A DNA stretch of 64,000 nucleotides from Dichetophora obliterata (lineage: Eukaryota > Arthropoda > Insecta > Diptera > Sciomyzidae), in NCBI GenBank assembly GCA_963920525.1, contig OY986438.1:53765753-53829752 (forward strand), in the 5' to 3' direction. Positions 12,612 through 24,745 of the stretch are shown here, piece after piece (the stretch's first letter is position 1; every line of letters begins with the position of its first letter). Below the pieces are notes generated by a model that saw nothing but the letters and a program-made list of their open reading frames with translations, was not told the origin of the DNA and made no database searches. Both the position numbers and the translations under genes were made by a program.

Positions 12612-13185
12612 TTTCTTCTTTTATAGAATGTGTGCCCAATTCGAAGAATCGTTCTGGTCCAGTAAATTTTGTTGCTGCACCCCGTCGTGCTAAGACATCG
12701 GCTTCTTCGTTACCTTGTATTGCTTTGTGTCCTGGGACCAAGAGTATAGTAACAGTGTTATTCTTGCCTAGTTCATTGAGTTTTGCTAGGCATTTCCATG
12801 TTATTCTCGACGATATCTCACAGGAAACAATGCTTTAACTGCTGCTTGGCTGTCTGACATAAAATTATATCCTGACCTTTGTATTTCCAGTCCAGGTTGA
12901 ATTGTGCACACAGCTGTATTGCTAGGATTACCGCTTGTAAGATACTGGGTGTTGTCCCCATAGGTTCAAAGTGCTTGGTTCTTGGCCCTTACACTCCTGC
13001 GCCTATACCTTCCAATGTTTTGGAGCCATCCGTATACCATGATATACTGTGTAGTTTCTTGACTTGCGATATTATCTCGCTGTCTCACTCTTTCTTGTTA
13101 CCAAGCTTAATTTCGAAGTGTTTTTCGAAGTTGAACCTTTTAATATACCAATCACTGTTCTGTCATTTACCAATTGTCCCATAAA
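12612..13185 (-). pseudogene. LINE-C RNase H domain, decayed
   Basis: The minus strand encodes a degenerate RNase H: WYTDGSKT..GIGAGV near 13040-13000 with the first catalytic Asp, then ILQAVILAI, where Glu of the usual AEILAI has become Val. The relic continues with SQAAVKAL words and VPGHKAIQGNEEADVLARRGAATKF near 12740-12670. The last words, GTHSIKE, end exactly at the insertion edge. Such a domain is typical of Jockey-, I-, R1- and LOA-type LINEs. Several frameshifts are present. On the gene-upstream side it is cut near 13191, where LINE-D begins. Confidence 0.82.
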
Positions 13186-13191
13186 GTAAAT

Positions 13192-14163
13192 TTTTTTTTA
13201 TTTATTTATTTATTTATTAATTTACTGCCAGGTGATAACAAAATCACTTTAGGCATAATTATAGTTAAATATACAAAGTAAGTGTAATATACCTTTTACA
13301 ACAAAAAAAAGAAACTCTCAACTTAAGTTAACAAAAAAATCTGCCACAATATTCTTAAATACTAGACATAGAGAAATCTAATGGAATAAGTGAACACAAA
13401 TTGTTAAAATTATTTAAAGCTCTAGTGATAGGCTCATTGCCCGCATAATTAGACTTATAAGCTCTGAGATAAAAAGGATTAAATGAACGCAATGGTCTTG
13501 ATGGAGTATAAAAATTTATACGTTCCAGCGGAGATGCACAATCAATAGTACTACATATTAATACACGAATAATTTGAAGAGACTGAATAGTTCTTCTATC
13601 TTTGAGTGAATTTAGACACAACAGTTTACAGCGCACACTGTAAGACGGTATCGGTTCAATTAAATTCAAAGGCTTCAGCGCAAATTTTAGGAATCGTTTT
13701 TGAACACACTCAAGACGATTAGAATGAACTTCATAAAACGGATACCAGATGGAAGAGCAATATTCAAGCCTAGACCTAACATAAGCAGAAAAAAGAAACA
13801 AACGCGTATATGGGTCTTTAAAATCATAACTGTTACGATTTATAAAAGCTAAAACCGAATAAGCCTTTGGAATAATGAAATCCAAATGCTTAGTAAATAA
13901 AAACTTTGCATCGAATAAAACACCCAAATCACAAACTTGGTCACTGGAATTTAACACATTATTATGAATTGTATAGGAAGATAATATATTATTGCAACGC
14001 TTAGAAAAAGTGACGTGGAAGCATTTTGTTAAGTTTAAGGCAAAATAATTTCTAGCACACCAATCAACAAGATTCGGCAGATAAGATTGAAGCATATCAA
14101 CATCCAAAACTGAACAAACTCTTCGGTAAAGCTTTAGATCGTCGGCATACAAACTATATAACT
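13192..14163 (-). mobile_element. LINE-D: 5'-truncated LINE with (AAAT)n tail
   Basis: The plus-strand left edge is a T-rich tract followed by four to five ATTT repeats, which read as an AAAT-repeat tail on the minus strand. The right edge cuts the element just upstream of the YADD motif. GTAAAT occurs directly outside both edges (13186-13191 and 14164-14169), a likely target duplication. It abuts LINE-C RNase H sequence on the left. Confidence 0.75.
13355..14152 (-). pseudogene. LINE-D C-terminal half of reverse transcriptase, open for 265 codons
   Basis: The frame starts precisely at MYADD, the catalytic motif, followed by LKLYRRV, WCARNYFALNLTKCFHVTFS, a DLGVLFDAK block, and RLEYCSSIWYPFYEVHSNRLECVQKRFLKFAL. 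It closes with PSRPLRSFNPFYLRAYKSNY and a normal-looking stop. There are no internal stops, so this is a relatively young copy, yet it lacks the endonuclease and most of the RT and cannot be functional. It resembles LINE-E at 25790-27420 in its tail type. Confidence 0.88.
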
Positions 14164-14308
14164 GTAAATATCAAAACCTTAACGAATTTTCGATATTTTA
14201 GTTTGCAAATATTGCAAACTTTAACGTTTAATAGTATTGGTATACTTGTTAAACCAGGTGCTTTTTTCTTGGATTGTCACAAATTTCTAGTACATATGTT
14301 TGAAAAAT

Positions 14309-14786
14309 CAGTGGTTCTCGGTTAATTGCGCTCCGCTTAATTGTGTTCCCCGTTTAACTGGGCTGAAAAGTAAGCAAACTTTATATTTTATAGGATAGTC
14401 ACATAACTTTCCCATTTAAATGCACCCCGCTTAAATGGGTTTCCCGGTTAGTTGCGCTGATAAATTTTAAGTCTTTTGTAAAATTCATACAAAAAATCCC
14501 GGTTAATAGAGTACAAAATTAACATAAAAATTTTATATATTTTTTTTTTTGATATGTATGAATTTCATAAACTTATAACGGACTGTGATATGTTTCCTTT
14601 TTTTAATTCTTGATTCGCATAAACGTGATCAATATGTTAAGTATTAACATAATAGTATCCTTTAATTTTTATCGCAAGTTTAAAAAAAAATTCGATATTG
14701 GTTTTTTGATGCAGTAAAACGTGGTTTTCTTAATTAAGCAGGATTTTCGTCATTGAGCTCCCCGGGGACTTAACCGGGGACCACTG
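14309..14786. mobile_element. 478-bp pogo/Tigger-like MITE
   Basis: The left end CAGTGGTTCTCGGTTAA and the right end (as reverse complement) CAGTGGTCCCCGGTTAA form a terminal inverted repeat. The interior repeats GGTTAA..GCGCTCCGCTTAA-like words several times, a style known from Tigger/pogo elements. TA follows the right end; the left neighbour is AT, so the TA target duplication is imperfect. It has no coding capacity. Confidence 0.7.
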
Positions 14787-17617
14787 TATTCACTGAAACC
14801 CCCAATTTCAAGACCACAGCTTCAAAAGCTCAAAAATATTAAATGATAAAAGTGCATAGTAGTAGCCATGCCTTATGGCAAGCTATCGAATTTTTTTGTT
14901 AACGATTTGCTTTGAAAGCGGCGCACCCCTTTGTCAAAAAATCAATATTTTGTGTGCAAATCTTAATTATCAGCTACTGTAATTTGGTCTTTGAATATCT
15001 ATTATCACTAAATTTAAGTTTAATTTATTACATAGCTGGTAACACAAATAAAATGCTATATTTATTGAAATTTTCTTGTTTTTCTTAATATAGTTAAGAC
15101 CTAAAAAATTTTTATTAAAATTTTAATATCTTATTAATATTTTTCTTTGCTGGCCGGTAAGCCTTAAAATATACATCTTTCAACTTTCTGCGAACAGTGC
15201 GTTTAGAAGCATTCAAGTTTGCATGTGCCAATTAAGATTATTGATTTCGTGGTAGAAAATATGATTAGAAATCATTTGATTAAGACATCCTTCTGACCTT
15301 GCGGTGAAAATTAATAGTGAAAATTAAATGAAATATGCCAAAAAACAGGTAGACAATAACATTAAAAACTAAGTTTTGTTTTTTAAAACTATGATTTATA
15401 TCAAATTTTGATTTATCTTAAGAAAAATCTGTATTGTGTCCAATAATTTGGCCAGGAACTGTATAGATACAAACCAGGATATGGAATTCTTTAAAAGTTT
15501 GGTTTGGTTCGGTTTCAACATATTAAAAGAAATATAAATGTTTATTCATAAGAAATTTTTCTTTATTTTTCGAAAACATGTTCGTTTAGTTTAATTATTT
15601 ATAGAGACATTTTTTTTCAAGGCTGAAAAAGCCCTCTCGACACTTTCCTGCTTAGCAAGTATTACTATTATGTTATTATTTTCTTTCTTTTTTCTTTTTT
15701 CTTGTTTCTTTTTTCTCACGCGCTTCCATTCACCATTCTGCACCATTCACAGCAGAAATAATTTTTGTATATTTATGAACCTAGTTAAATTTTTTGATTC
15801 AACGGGTTCCGGTTTTTTACCAATTTAGGTTCGGTCAGTCTTTTACACAGTTAAGAATAAAACTTTGCATATTTTGGCTGTTAGCTGTTGATTTTTTTGA
15901 AAATAACTTAAAACCATTAAAAAAATTATTAACAGATCTTTCAAAACGAGGGAAAAGAATTTGTCGCATCCGCAATGATACTTTAATTTTTAATAAATAA
16001 ACCATAAGATACGTTTTTCTTCAAAAAATTAACACAATTTTTATTCTGATAGCTTTACGCTACTTCTGAAAATATAAAAAAAACGGTAAGTTCAAATTTC
16101 GCTGAATCTGCCACATTTCGACACGCACTCGAAAATCACTTCCGTTTTTTGTCGCGTCCGAATGTCTTGATATAGTGTAAAATCGAATTGCCGCCAATGC
16201 CTTACATTTAACCCAGACTAAATATAGTACTCACCTCGTATCTCCCAGCTGTCGAAATAAACTTCATACCGTTCCATTAGTTTTTGTTTTTCTTTGTGCT
16301 TAATGCGTTAGAAAGACGCTTCCGTGACTCTGGAAAGGCCCATATGCTACACAAACGAACATTTTCTAGAAGACAATAAAACTATATTTATTAACAAATT
16401 TAATTTACAGTTTCTTTTTAATATTTGCAGTCACAAAAATCCTAGCATTCAGATAAAAATCCGAAAATAAATAAAAAAGGAAATGTTGCATCAGTAAAGC
16501 ATGAATGTGGCAAAAACTCTCAGGTTAACGGTCAGACATCTTCGTGAAACCAAGTCAAATTTACATAAATTTAAAATAAAAATATATGTATACTGTGGTT
16601 TTTTAAAGTAATTTTCTTTTATTAAATGGCATTGTGTAATAATTGTTTCAATTTGTAATAAAACCAAAAATATACTCTCCTTTAAAACAATAAAAATATA
16701 ACGCGTCATATTTTTTCTTTTTACAATAAGGTATTTTTTAATAACTAAACATACGTTTAATGTTAAAATAATATCTTCGTTAAAAAAATCAAATTAAAAC
16801 ATATAGGTAAATCCTAGCGTTCGTACATTACATTCGCATAAATTTGTACACAAATTTCGCAAATTTTACTACCAGTTTTCCAGTTAATATTTTTCTGGTT
16901 AAATAGCTTTTCATGAGTATAATTAATAATAATTATAATATCCTGCATCTTACCGCAAGTTACCTAAAATTTATTCTTTTTTTCGGCCATTCGGACGTTA
17001 ATTAAAAAAGAAAGTACTTGTGAGACTAACACACGAACTTAGAATATTTCTGCGAAATGGTCAATCACACCTCGAAAGTCTAAAGGAACAAAAAATTCCA
17101 GATTAAATAAGTTAAAAAAAAGGCCAACATCATCTAAAATATCGTATTTTTTAAGTCACAGTTAACAATTTTATTTGTTCGGACGTTACGTGTCAGACGT
17201 CACACAATTTTCCATTGTGGTTTAATTAGGTAATTAAGTAGATAGGTAGTTAAGTAATTATGAAACTTAGAAATTAAAAAAAAAAATTGATTATTGTCCT
17301 TTCCTTACCTCAACCATGTTTTCATTATCTTTAGCCAATGTCTTACATTTTTACTAAAACAAAAAAGTTTACGAAACGTTTACTAAACAGTAACGACGAT
17401 CCATTCTTGAGTTATGAGTATACTCACGTGTGCCACTCATTTTTATATATAAGATTATTTTCAATTAATATTAAGTGAAAAACTTCTCTTATTACTTTAT
17501 TTCTTTCTCAATTTTTCACTACTTTGTAATGGTTTCGTTTTTTTAATGAATCTTATTTTCAACAAAATCTCAAAACAGTTGGTAAGTCAGTTGCAATCAT
17601 TTCTCAACAGTTATGTA
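14787..17617. other. AT-rich spacer downstream of the OBP gene
   Basis: About 2.8 kb without any reading frame or RNA gene that I recognise. Short open frames at 15794-16000 and 16491-16709 are low-complexity. Confidence 0.5.
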
Positions 17618-17623
17618 TTTATT
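17618..17623 (-). terminator. Polyadenylation signal AATAAA of the OBP gene
   Basis: TTTATT on the plus strand reads AATAAA on the minus strand, about 30 bases downstream of the OBP stop codon. It gives a very short 3' untranslated region. Confidence 0.6.
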
Positions 17624-17651
17624 TTACGACACTGAAACACAAACATTCTAA

Positions 17652-18532
17652 TTATTCCTGACGCATGTGGTTATAATAGTGAAGGAACTGTTTGTTTAAA
17701 ATCGAGGTATCATCTTTTGATAAACGCTCACGAATCTTGTTGCATTTCGATGAATTGACACGCATTTCCACTGGGCAGCGACTCAAGATTTCTCTCCAAA
17801 GGCAATGTTTCATATTCAATGGGCAAGGATTGCAGCCCTTTTTATCCCCGTTGGTAGCTTCAGCATTCTTCTTGTTAACTTCAGCCATGCATTTATCGAC
17901 AATACCCTCAAGATCAGCTTTATTCCATTGACTTTCACCCACAGTTTTACGAATTTTGTCATATATTGCTTCGCGTTGCAGTTCGCCAGTCTCGTCAATC
18001 ATGTTAAATTTTTTGGAAATACATTCGCTTATGCAAACCATTTGCTCTTTAACCTCTTGCATCTTCTGGCAGTCGAAAGGATCAAAGCTGTCTTCCGCTG
18101 TAATGTAAGAAATGATTTTAAAAAAATTGATTCTTAAGCTGTTGTCGTAATGTTCTTACAATTGTTTCCACGGATCTGCATAAAGCACATCTTCTTTGCC
18201 TCCTTGTATAACTCTATATCCTGAACATCGATTTTGTCATTATTGCAGCAATGGAAATCCTTCTTGTAATCACGACGACTGCATCCTTTTTTCTCTGCTG
18301 AAGCTGCTACATCAGCATCACGACGACTGCGGAACAAAACATCAATGGTATCGTCGTAATCTGTTCTCAACTCTTCAAACAGGTATTCGTCTAGAAAAAT
18401 AACACCAATGTTTTGTATGATAAAAAAAATTAATTCACTGTAATTGCGTTACATACTAAAGTCGGAATCGGTGAAATCGTAAGCTGTGACTGCGGCTACC
18501 ACGAAAATAAAGCAAGCTAAATACTTTAACAT
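17652..18532 (-). CDS. Plus-C odorant-binding protein, three exons, 250 aa
   Basis: Spliced coding sequence: exon 1 18532-18457, exon 2 18390-18160, exon 3 18097-17652 (753 nt with TAA). Introns are GTATGT...TTCTAG and GTAAGA...TTACAG, both phase 1. Residues 1-17 (MLKYLACFIFVVAAVTA) are a signal peptide, so the product is secreted, in flies typically into sensillum lymph or other secretions, where it would carry hydrophobic ligands. Cysteines at 112, 124, 128, 172, 191, 201, 210 and 221 fit the Plus-C spacing as I recall it: C2-x3-C3-x43-C4-x18-C4a-x9-C5-x8-C6-P-x9-C6a, with the hallmark Pro at 211. Extra cysteines lie at 62, 73-74, 94 and 194. The N-terminal extension (about 26-90) is highly charged. 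The frame is intact, unlike everything around it. Orthology to a particular Drosophila Obp is not claimed. Confidence 0.93.
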
Positions 18533-18569
18533 TGCAAAGAACTTTCTTGCTTAAGCGTTTCTTTGATTC

Positions 18570-18604
18570 TGATATGATCACTGAGCCAACCTCTCTCTTT
18601 TATA
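18570..18604 (-). promoter_or_regulatory. Core promoter of the OBP gene (TATA box and initiator candidates)
   Basis: TATAAAA reads on the minus strand from 18604 to 18598. Initiator-like TCAG words begin at 18572 and 18584; the first places the start site 34 bases from the TATA box, the second 22. The resulting 5' leader would be about 40-50 bases. The start site is inferred from motifs only. Confidence 0.6.
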
Positions 18605-19870
18605 CAATCGCGATTTAGATGCTAAAAGAACCGGAAAACATTAGATTATAAAAGCAGTTATCGAGAAATAAAAAGAGTTAACAAAAAATTCTATTGTATA
18701 AATAATATGATATTATTCGATAGGAATATGTCGAGTTGATCATTTTGTTTTAAGTTGAAAAACATTCGGAAATTTTTCCACTTTTTACATATTTCTCGAC
18801 TTTTTGCACATAAAACCTAATTTTGTGCATAAAACTGGTATGCACTTCGTTTTTTATTTAATTGTTCCTTAAAATGAAATCGGATAAAAATTGTCTGAGT
18901 TGTGATATTTTACTTTTAGAAAAAATTTAAATTTTTTTCTTGTAAAAAAATCTTAAAAATTCAAATTTGTAAAAATTGCAATGAAATGTTATTGAAATGT
19001 TTTCTGAAATAACATTTAATGCAAATACAAAAAAGTATGTGATTACGTTGAATAATTTTTGGTCGTTTTGAAATTGTAGTAACATTTTGTAAATTTTGAG
19101 TTTAAAAATTTTTTTAAAAAAAAAATCCCTAAAAATCCAAACATATAAACTTTTAATAAACGACATAATGGGTGGCTATGTCATAGTCTTAAGCTATTTT
19201 GTGCAAAAAATCTTTCACTTTTCACTTCACTTTTTTTCAAAAAAATCATAAATAAATCGATAAAACTATGTTTCTTATTTAAAATGACTTCAGTAATTTA
19301 AAAAAAAAGAATCTGATTTTAGTTAAAAAAAATTGGAAATTCCAGGACTGCCAACATATCAGAGCGTGGTTATAGGGTAAAAAAATACCCCAAAAACCAA
19401 TAAATTAAATTTTCACCACTCCAACAATTCCAACAAGCACAATATATCTAAAATCGGATCAGAAACAAAATCATACCGCCGGATTAAAGTTCAAAAATTT
19501 AAATAAAAAAGCGAAAATTCACCAAAAACTAAACAATATTTTTAACTTTAATCTGCCTGTGACTTCGGTCCTGATCCGATTTTAAAAAAACACAACTTTT
19601 TTCATTCATACCACACTTCCTTTATAATGGTACTAATTTTCAGATAATTCCTAATTTAAGACATATTTAACTACACATCTGCACATTGTACAATACAACT
19701 TTTGCATGGTTTTATCCATATATTGGACAACCTGGCAAAAGGTAAGCAGTGCAGGTCAAAGGTCCTCAAAGGTCAGAGCTCAAAAAAGTCAAAAGTATGT
19801 TTTTATACTTTTTAGGGGCTAAATTAAAAGAATATTAGCTCAAAAAATTATTAATTTATTATTCTAACCT
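18605..19870. other. AT-rich spacer upstream of the OBP gene
   Basis: No gene or element was recognised. Any upstream control elements of the OBP gene would lie in the first few hundred bases here, but I see no motif I can name. Confidence 0.45.
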
Positions 19871-20827
19871 ACACTCAGAAAAAAATTTCCAGAAAATATA
19901 GAAAAATAGCACCCCATCGTTAGAAAATCGGCTATGGCGCTAAATGTAGCCCAATTTTCTAAAAAATATTTAATGAAAATAATCCAATCATTTACAAACT
20001 ATTTCGTTAAATTGCAGAAACTTAGCGCAATTGTGTTGAAATCTTATTACATTGTAGTAAGTTTTTCTACCGTTTATTTATCATCGGCTATAACTAACTA
20101 CTAGAAACATTTTCTCTGAAAATAAGAAATTTTTGTACAAAACTTTTGAATTTTTGTACAAAAATAAAGCTTTTTTAAGATTTTAAGCAGCATTCTGTGA
20201 GAATTATGATTTTTATGCTGACGAAAAACTGCAAACATCATTATTATTATTATTATAAACATTAAATTAAATTGAAAAATTACCATTATCCGGAGACTTG
20301 AACCTCGGCCGTGTGAGTGTAAGTGAATGGGCTTATCTGTTCTACCATCGCAGTTGTTAAACAATCGTCGCTTAATTTGCTTCATTAAGAATCGTTCGCT
20401 TTGTAAAAAATTTTAAAGCATTTCTTCTAGAAATATAAGAAAAGCATCCTTAAAATAAATCACTTGTCGTGTACAAAAAAAAAATTACATGTATTTCTAT
20501 GAAATATCCAGAAATTTTAGAGATCATGCTGTAGAATATTGTAAGCGGACTTGATATCAATACATTTTTTCTTCAAATTATTTCTGCTTGTATACAATTT
20601 TTGGAAATTTAACTATTATCATACCTTCTTCTTATATTTAAGTAAAAACTTGTCTTCAAAACTAAGAAGCTGTTTTGATAACGTTGCAACGACATCAAGA
20701 CGTGAGGTCGTTAAATTACGTAAAAATTCTCTACAGTAAGAAGAAAACTCTATAGAATATAGAAAAACCCATGCCAATGAAATAAGCCACAGTTTCCTTT
20801 TTTAAGGGAATCAGAGTTTTTTGAGTG
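19871..20827 (+). repeat. Dispersed repeat, copy 2 of the CACTCAGAAAAAA family
   Basis: Collinear with 3553-4640. This copy retains a right end, TTTTTTGAGTG, which as reverse complement (CACTCAAAAAA) mirrors the left end CACTCAGAAAAAA, so the family has terminal inverted repeats of about 13 bp. The length is about 957 bp and there is no coding capacity. A target duplication is not evident. Confidence 0.72.
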
Positions 20828-20850
20828 AAGCCTTTGAAAGGGTTAATATA

Positions 20851-22780
20851 CCAGCTAGCACAAAAAGGTTGTAAAAGTGTCACAAAAGAGTCGACAATAC
20901 AGATATAAATCGTAATTGTAACGTTATTACAACTGAAAAAGCAGATATTTTACGTTTATTTTGTAACAACTTAGGTTGCAATTATTCGAAAAATGTGTTG
21001 TAATAATGTTATAAATGTGTTGTTGGTACAAACTTAAGTTGCCACAAGATGAAACATACTTGAAACATTCAAAAAAAATTTTATTGTGTTATTCTTAGGA
21101 TACAATTCAGGTAAAATAACGTGAATGTAACAAATATTTTGTTTTATTGAAGTTATTTTTTGTTATGACAGACGACAGATGACAGATGAAAAATTACATA
21201 TTTTTTAACAAGGAAGGAGGACTGATAACATAAATATTCCTGATTGAAAAAATGAGTTCTTAAAAAGTTTTAAAATATTTTGCAAACACAATTCCTTAAT
21301 ATAATTTTTATTAAACCAGTAATAATTTTTGGAGTGTATTTTAAAAGTTAAAGACAAATTGGAATGAATTAAAAAGATGTGAAAATAAATTGAAAATATG
21401 AAGAGTTATACACTAAAATTTTACAACAAAGGTCATTTTGTCGATGAATGTTTGTGTTTTACCTCTAGAAAACTCACGCGCCAACCAAAACATAACAATT
21501 TTTAAAATAATTTGGAAATAAGAAATATTTCGAGTTTTTAATTTCCACGTCATAATCTTTAATATACAGCTAAATACATTTTTTTAAGTTTTTTTAAGAA
21601 AATCGTATTCAAGTTTATTCCAATCAAAATTCATAGTGCAGAAAAAAATAAAATTTGGCGAATATGAAGTTTTTAGGCACTTTTTTCCAAAGATCTTGCA
21701 ACTGAATAATAACCCAATACATAGTTCTTGCAACTAACTAAATATCAAAAGTTGCAAATATTTTTTTAAAGTTGTTGCAACTGAATAATAACCTTAATGC
21801 AGCATTAACTTACAATAATTTTATTCAAAACTTCTTGCAATTGAATTATAACTCCAATACAACTTTCATGTAACTAATTACATTATACAAGTTGCAATGG
21901 TTTTTTCTAAAGTTCTTGCAACAGAATTATAACCTTAATACATCGTTCTTATATCAAGCAAAATTTTATAAGTTACAATTATGTTTCTTAAACTTGCATC
22001 AACTGAATAATAACCTTAATACAGCACAAGTTTGCAATGATTATTGCAACTTAATAAAAATATCAATTCAACGTTATTTTACCTAATTACATTTTTTGAG
22101 TTACTATAATGTTTCCTAAAGTTGTAGCATATAAATAATAACCTCAATACAGCATTAGGTTGCAATGACTATTTCCAATGTTCTTGTAACTGAATAAAAA
22201 CCTCATTTCAACCTTTTTGCAACAAAGTAAATTCTCATAATTTTACATTGATTCATTGCCATTCAACAAAAAAATTTGTTCAATTTGATAGTCTCGTTGA
22301 AAGCTGAAATAAATCAAAAATGGTTTACATGGCAGTAGAAGCCTACATAAATAAATTGACAAGCTACACAGAATAATTTGGGAGCAATAAAATTTATATT
22401 TTACTTATGGCATTTTAGTGCGTCAGAGCAAAATTGGAAACATTTAGTTGTAGTGACTTCCCTATAACTTAATAAAAACATCTTCAAACCGAAGTTATAA
22501 CTTAATATAAACAAATTGATCGAATTTATGTAACTTAATATAAACATAAAGCAACTTAGTCGCATCTAGTTTGCTAACTCGTTACTTATTTGTTACAATT
22601 ACAATACACAAACATTTTTTTATAGGTGCTACAAAAAGAAATTTTTTAATAAGGGTTAATTTAACGTAAAAATACTTATTTTTTCAAAACTTTCATTTGT
22701 GACTAAATTTGTTTAAAAAAACTGAAATACCACCAAGTTATAACATATTTTTGTTACAAATCGAAATCTGTGCTAGCAGG
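20851..22780. mobile_element. 1.93-kb TIR element with minisatellite core
   Basis: The left end is CCAGCTAGCACAAAAA; the right end as reverse complement is CCTGCTAGCACAGATTT. ATA lies directly outside both edges. Both subterminal regions repeat TTGTAAC-type words. The interior (about 21690-22210) is a diverged tandem repeat. No transposase is visible. The superfamily is unknown. Confidence 0.68.
21690..22210. repeat. Diverged tandem repeat, unit about 80-100 bp
   Basis: Variants of CTTGCAACTGAATAATAACC, followed by TTAATACAGCATT, recur at about 21694, 21778, 21834, 21916, 21998, 22120 and 22190. Spacing and sequence are irregular. Confidence 0.7.
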
Positions 22781-24374
22781 ATAACTGTTTCGAAGCCACG
22801 ACAAAAAAAATAATTAAAAAAACATTTCCAAAATTTCAAAAATTTGACCCAAATCAAATTAATGTGGGGAAAATTTACCCACCAAGGTATGGGTTGGGAT
22901 CAGGGACAACACAAGACGAACAACTAAACATACATTTAAGTTTATTTAATAGCCCTATGTATTTTTTTTTTGTATGAATTGTAATTGAATAAAGAAACTT
23001 TTACAAATAGGTACGAAATTAAATGGGAATTTTTCATTTGAAAACATTTTTTTCGAATTTTTTTTTTTCCATAAAAGGCACTATATGTGTGTAGAATACG
23101 TGTTTCAAATTTGAGATTGATATCTTTAACAATAGCGAATATATATGTTTAGATATAAACATCTGTATACTATAAAACAAATTAAACTTAAAAACTCCAA
23201 TTAAAACTTAAAACGCGAAATTCTCAAAACAACATTTCTGAAAACGGTGCCAAAGATTATGGAAAAAACTATAAGTCCGATTGAGCAAAAACTTTTTGTA
23301 TTATATTTACTTACTTACTTTCTTACTTACTTACTTACTTACTTCTACGCAACCTACGCAAATAAAAAAAAATAAAAAAAAATTTAAAAATTGGCATGAG
23401 TTGAAAAAAATTTACAAAAAACCTCTTTTTTTGCCGAAACTTTCAGCCATACATAAAAATATATAAAAGTTTTTAGGCTTTTTATAGGTCTACTGCTTAA
23501 CAGAGTCTCTAAGGATCAGAATGAATCAAAATTCATCGAAATCGATCAAGTAGAACTTCAGATAGCTTAGAAGCCGATTCGATAAAACTTGTTTCAAGAA
23601 AAACGCGATTAAAGATTTAAAGGCTCTTGAATATCTCGCGACATACGAATATAATATATGTTATAACTTTTATCTATTTGATATTTTTTGTATACGTATT
23701 CTTAAGACCTTACGAAAAAAAAATTGATTTTTAATTTTTTACACACTTTAATAGTACCTTAAAAGGTAAAAAAATAGTGTAATTTTAAAATTTTTTTGTT
23801 GAAAATTTCGCCAAAAAATAAATATGTGATCTAATTGGCTGATGGGCTATCATATGGGTAGTCATATAGTTTTTAGTGTTACATTTCATACGAACATAGA
23901 GTTTTTTTCATTTATCTCTTTTAGAATCTGTCTCTTTTTGTTTTCAGCCGTTCTAATGAAAAAGACACTTTAATAAGAAATAGCCAAAACTCTTCAGTGG
24001 TTATTTGCATTCCATTGAGTTGTGTATTGAGCCTACAAAATTGATTATTCATATCATGTGGCTAATCACGTTTTTGCAATAGGCTCTTCAATTGTTTTTA
24101 TCTAATTTTGAGTTGACCTTTCGGCAAGTTAACATCAAAAACCCCACAGTTGCTAACAATGGTCTCATGAGCTCATGTTTTTAAAAGAGCAGTTTCCTCT
24201 AATTCTTTTTTTATCTAAAGATAAATAATTTAAATTGTTTATTTTTCAACTGCTACTGTTAGAGTTGAAATTTATGGGAGAAAGAAGTTCTGGAGAAACG
24301 CTACACTGGTTGTGAGTTTGTATATTTAGACATAGATAATAGCACATTAACACAAGTTTAGACCAGTAGACCAT
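22781..24374. other. AT-rich spacer with an (ACTT)n microsatellite
   Basis: No gene was recognised. A microsatellite of about ten ACTT units with one interruption lies near 23308-23345. Confidence 0.5.
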
Positions 24375-24745
24375 TTCTACAAATCATTCGAGAAGTTCTC
24401 GAATGAAAGTGACGTAAGCCATTCTCGAACGGTCGTACTCATTCGGTCAATTGTTAGTGTTTCTGCAACTTAAAAAACTCACCCTCACTTTTCTCTTAAT
24501 AAAAAAGGAAATTGATTTTCCTCATTAATTGCTTTTAAAGTTGCTAAAACCAATTGGAACTCGTAGAACCAATCGAATTTTATAATTAAGCGCTCAAACT
24601 CACTTGCCAAAGACGAAGTGAGAATGAACTCGATTGACAGATTCGATTCACCACACTTACAGAAAGAGATCAGACGAGAATAACGTCATCGTGACGTCAG
24701 TTCGAGAAAAGTATACGAGAAAATTATTCGAGAAGAGTTATAGAA
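24375..24745. mobile_element. Candidate palindromic MITE
   Basis: The left arm CAGTAGACCATTTCTACAAA, then CATTCGAGAAG, is mirrored by the right arm, which as reverse complement reads CTGTAGCTCGTTTCTATAAC, then CTTCTCGAATAA. The interior has further TTCGAG/CTCGAA words. No target duplication was found, so the limits are approximate. Confidence 0.5.

Noticed and set aside
12539..13184. Plus-strand open frames of 99 and 101 codons
   Set aside because: The minus strand carries the RNase H domain of LINE-C; the plus frames are its antisense.
19340..19760. Possible MITE between CAGGACTGCCAAC and ACAACCTGGCAAAAGG
   Set aside because: The supposed arms do not pair convincingly and there is no target duplication.
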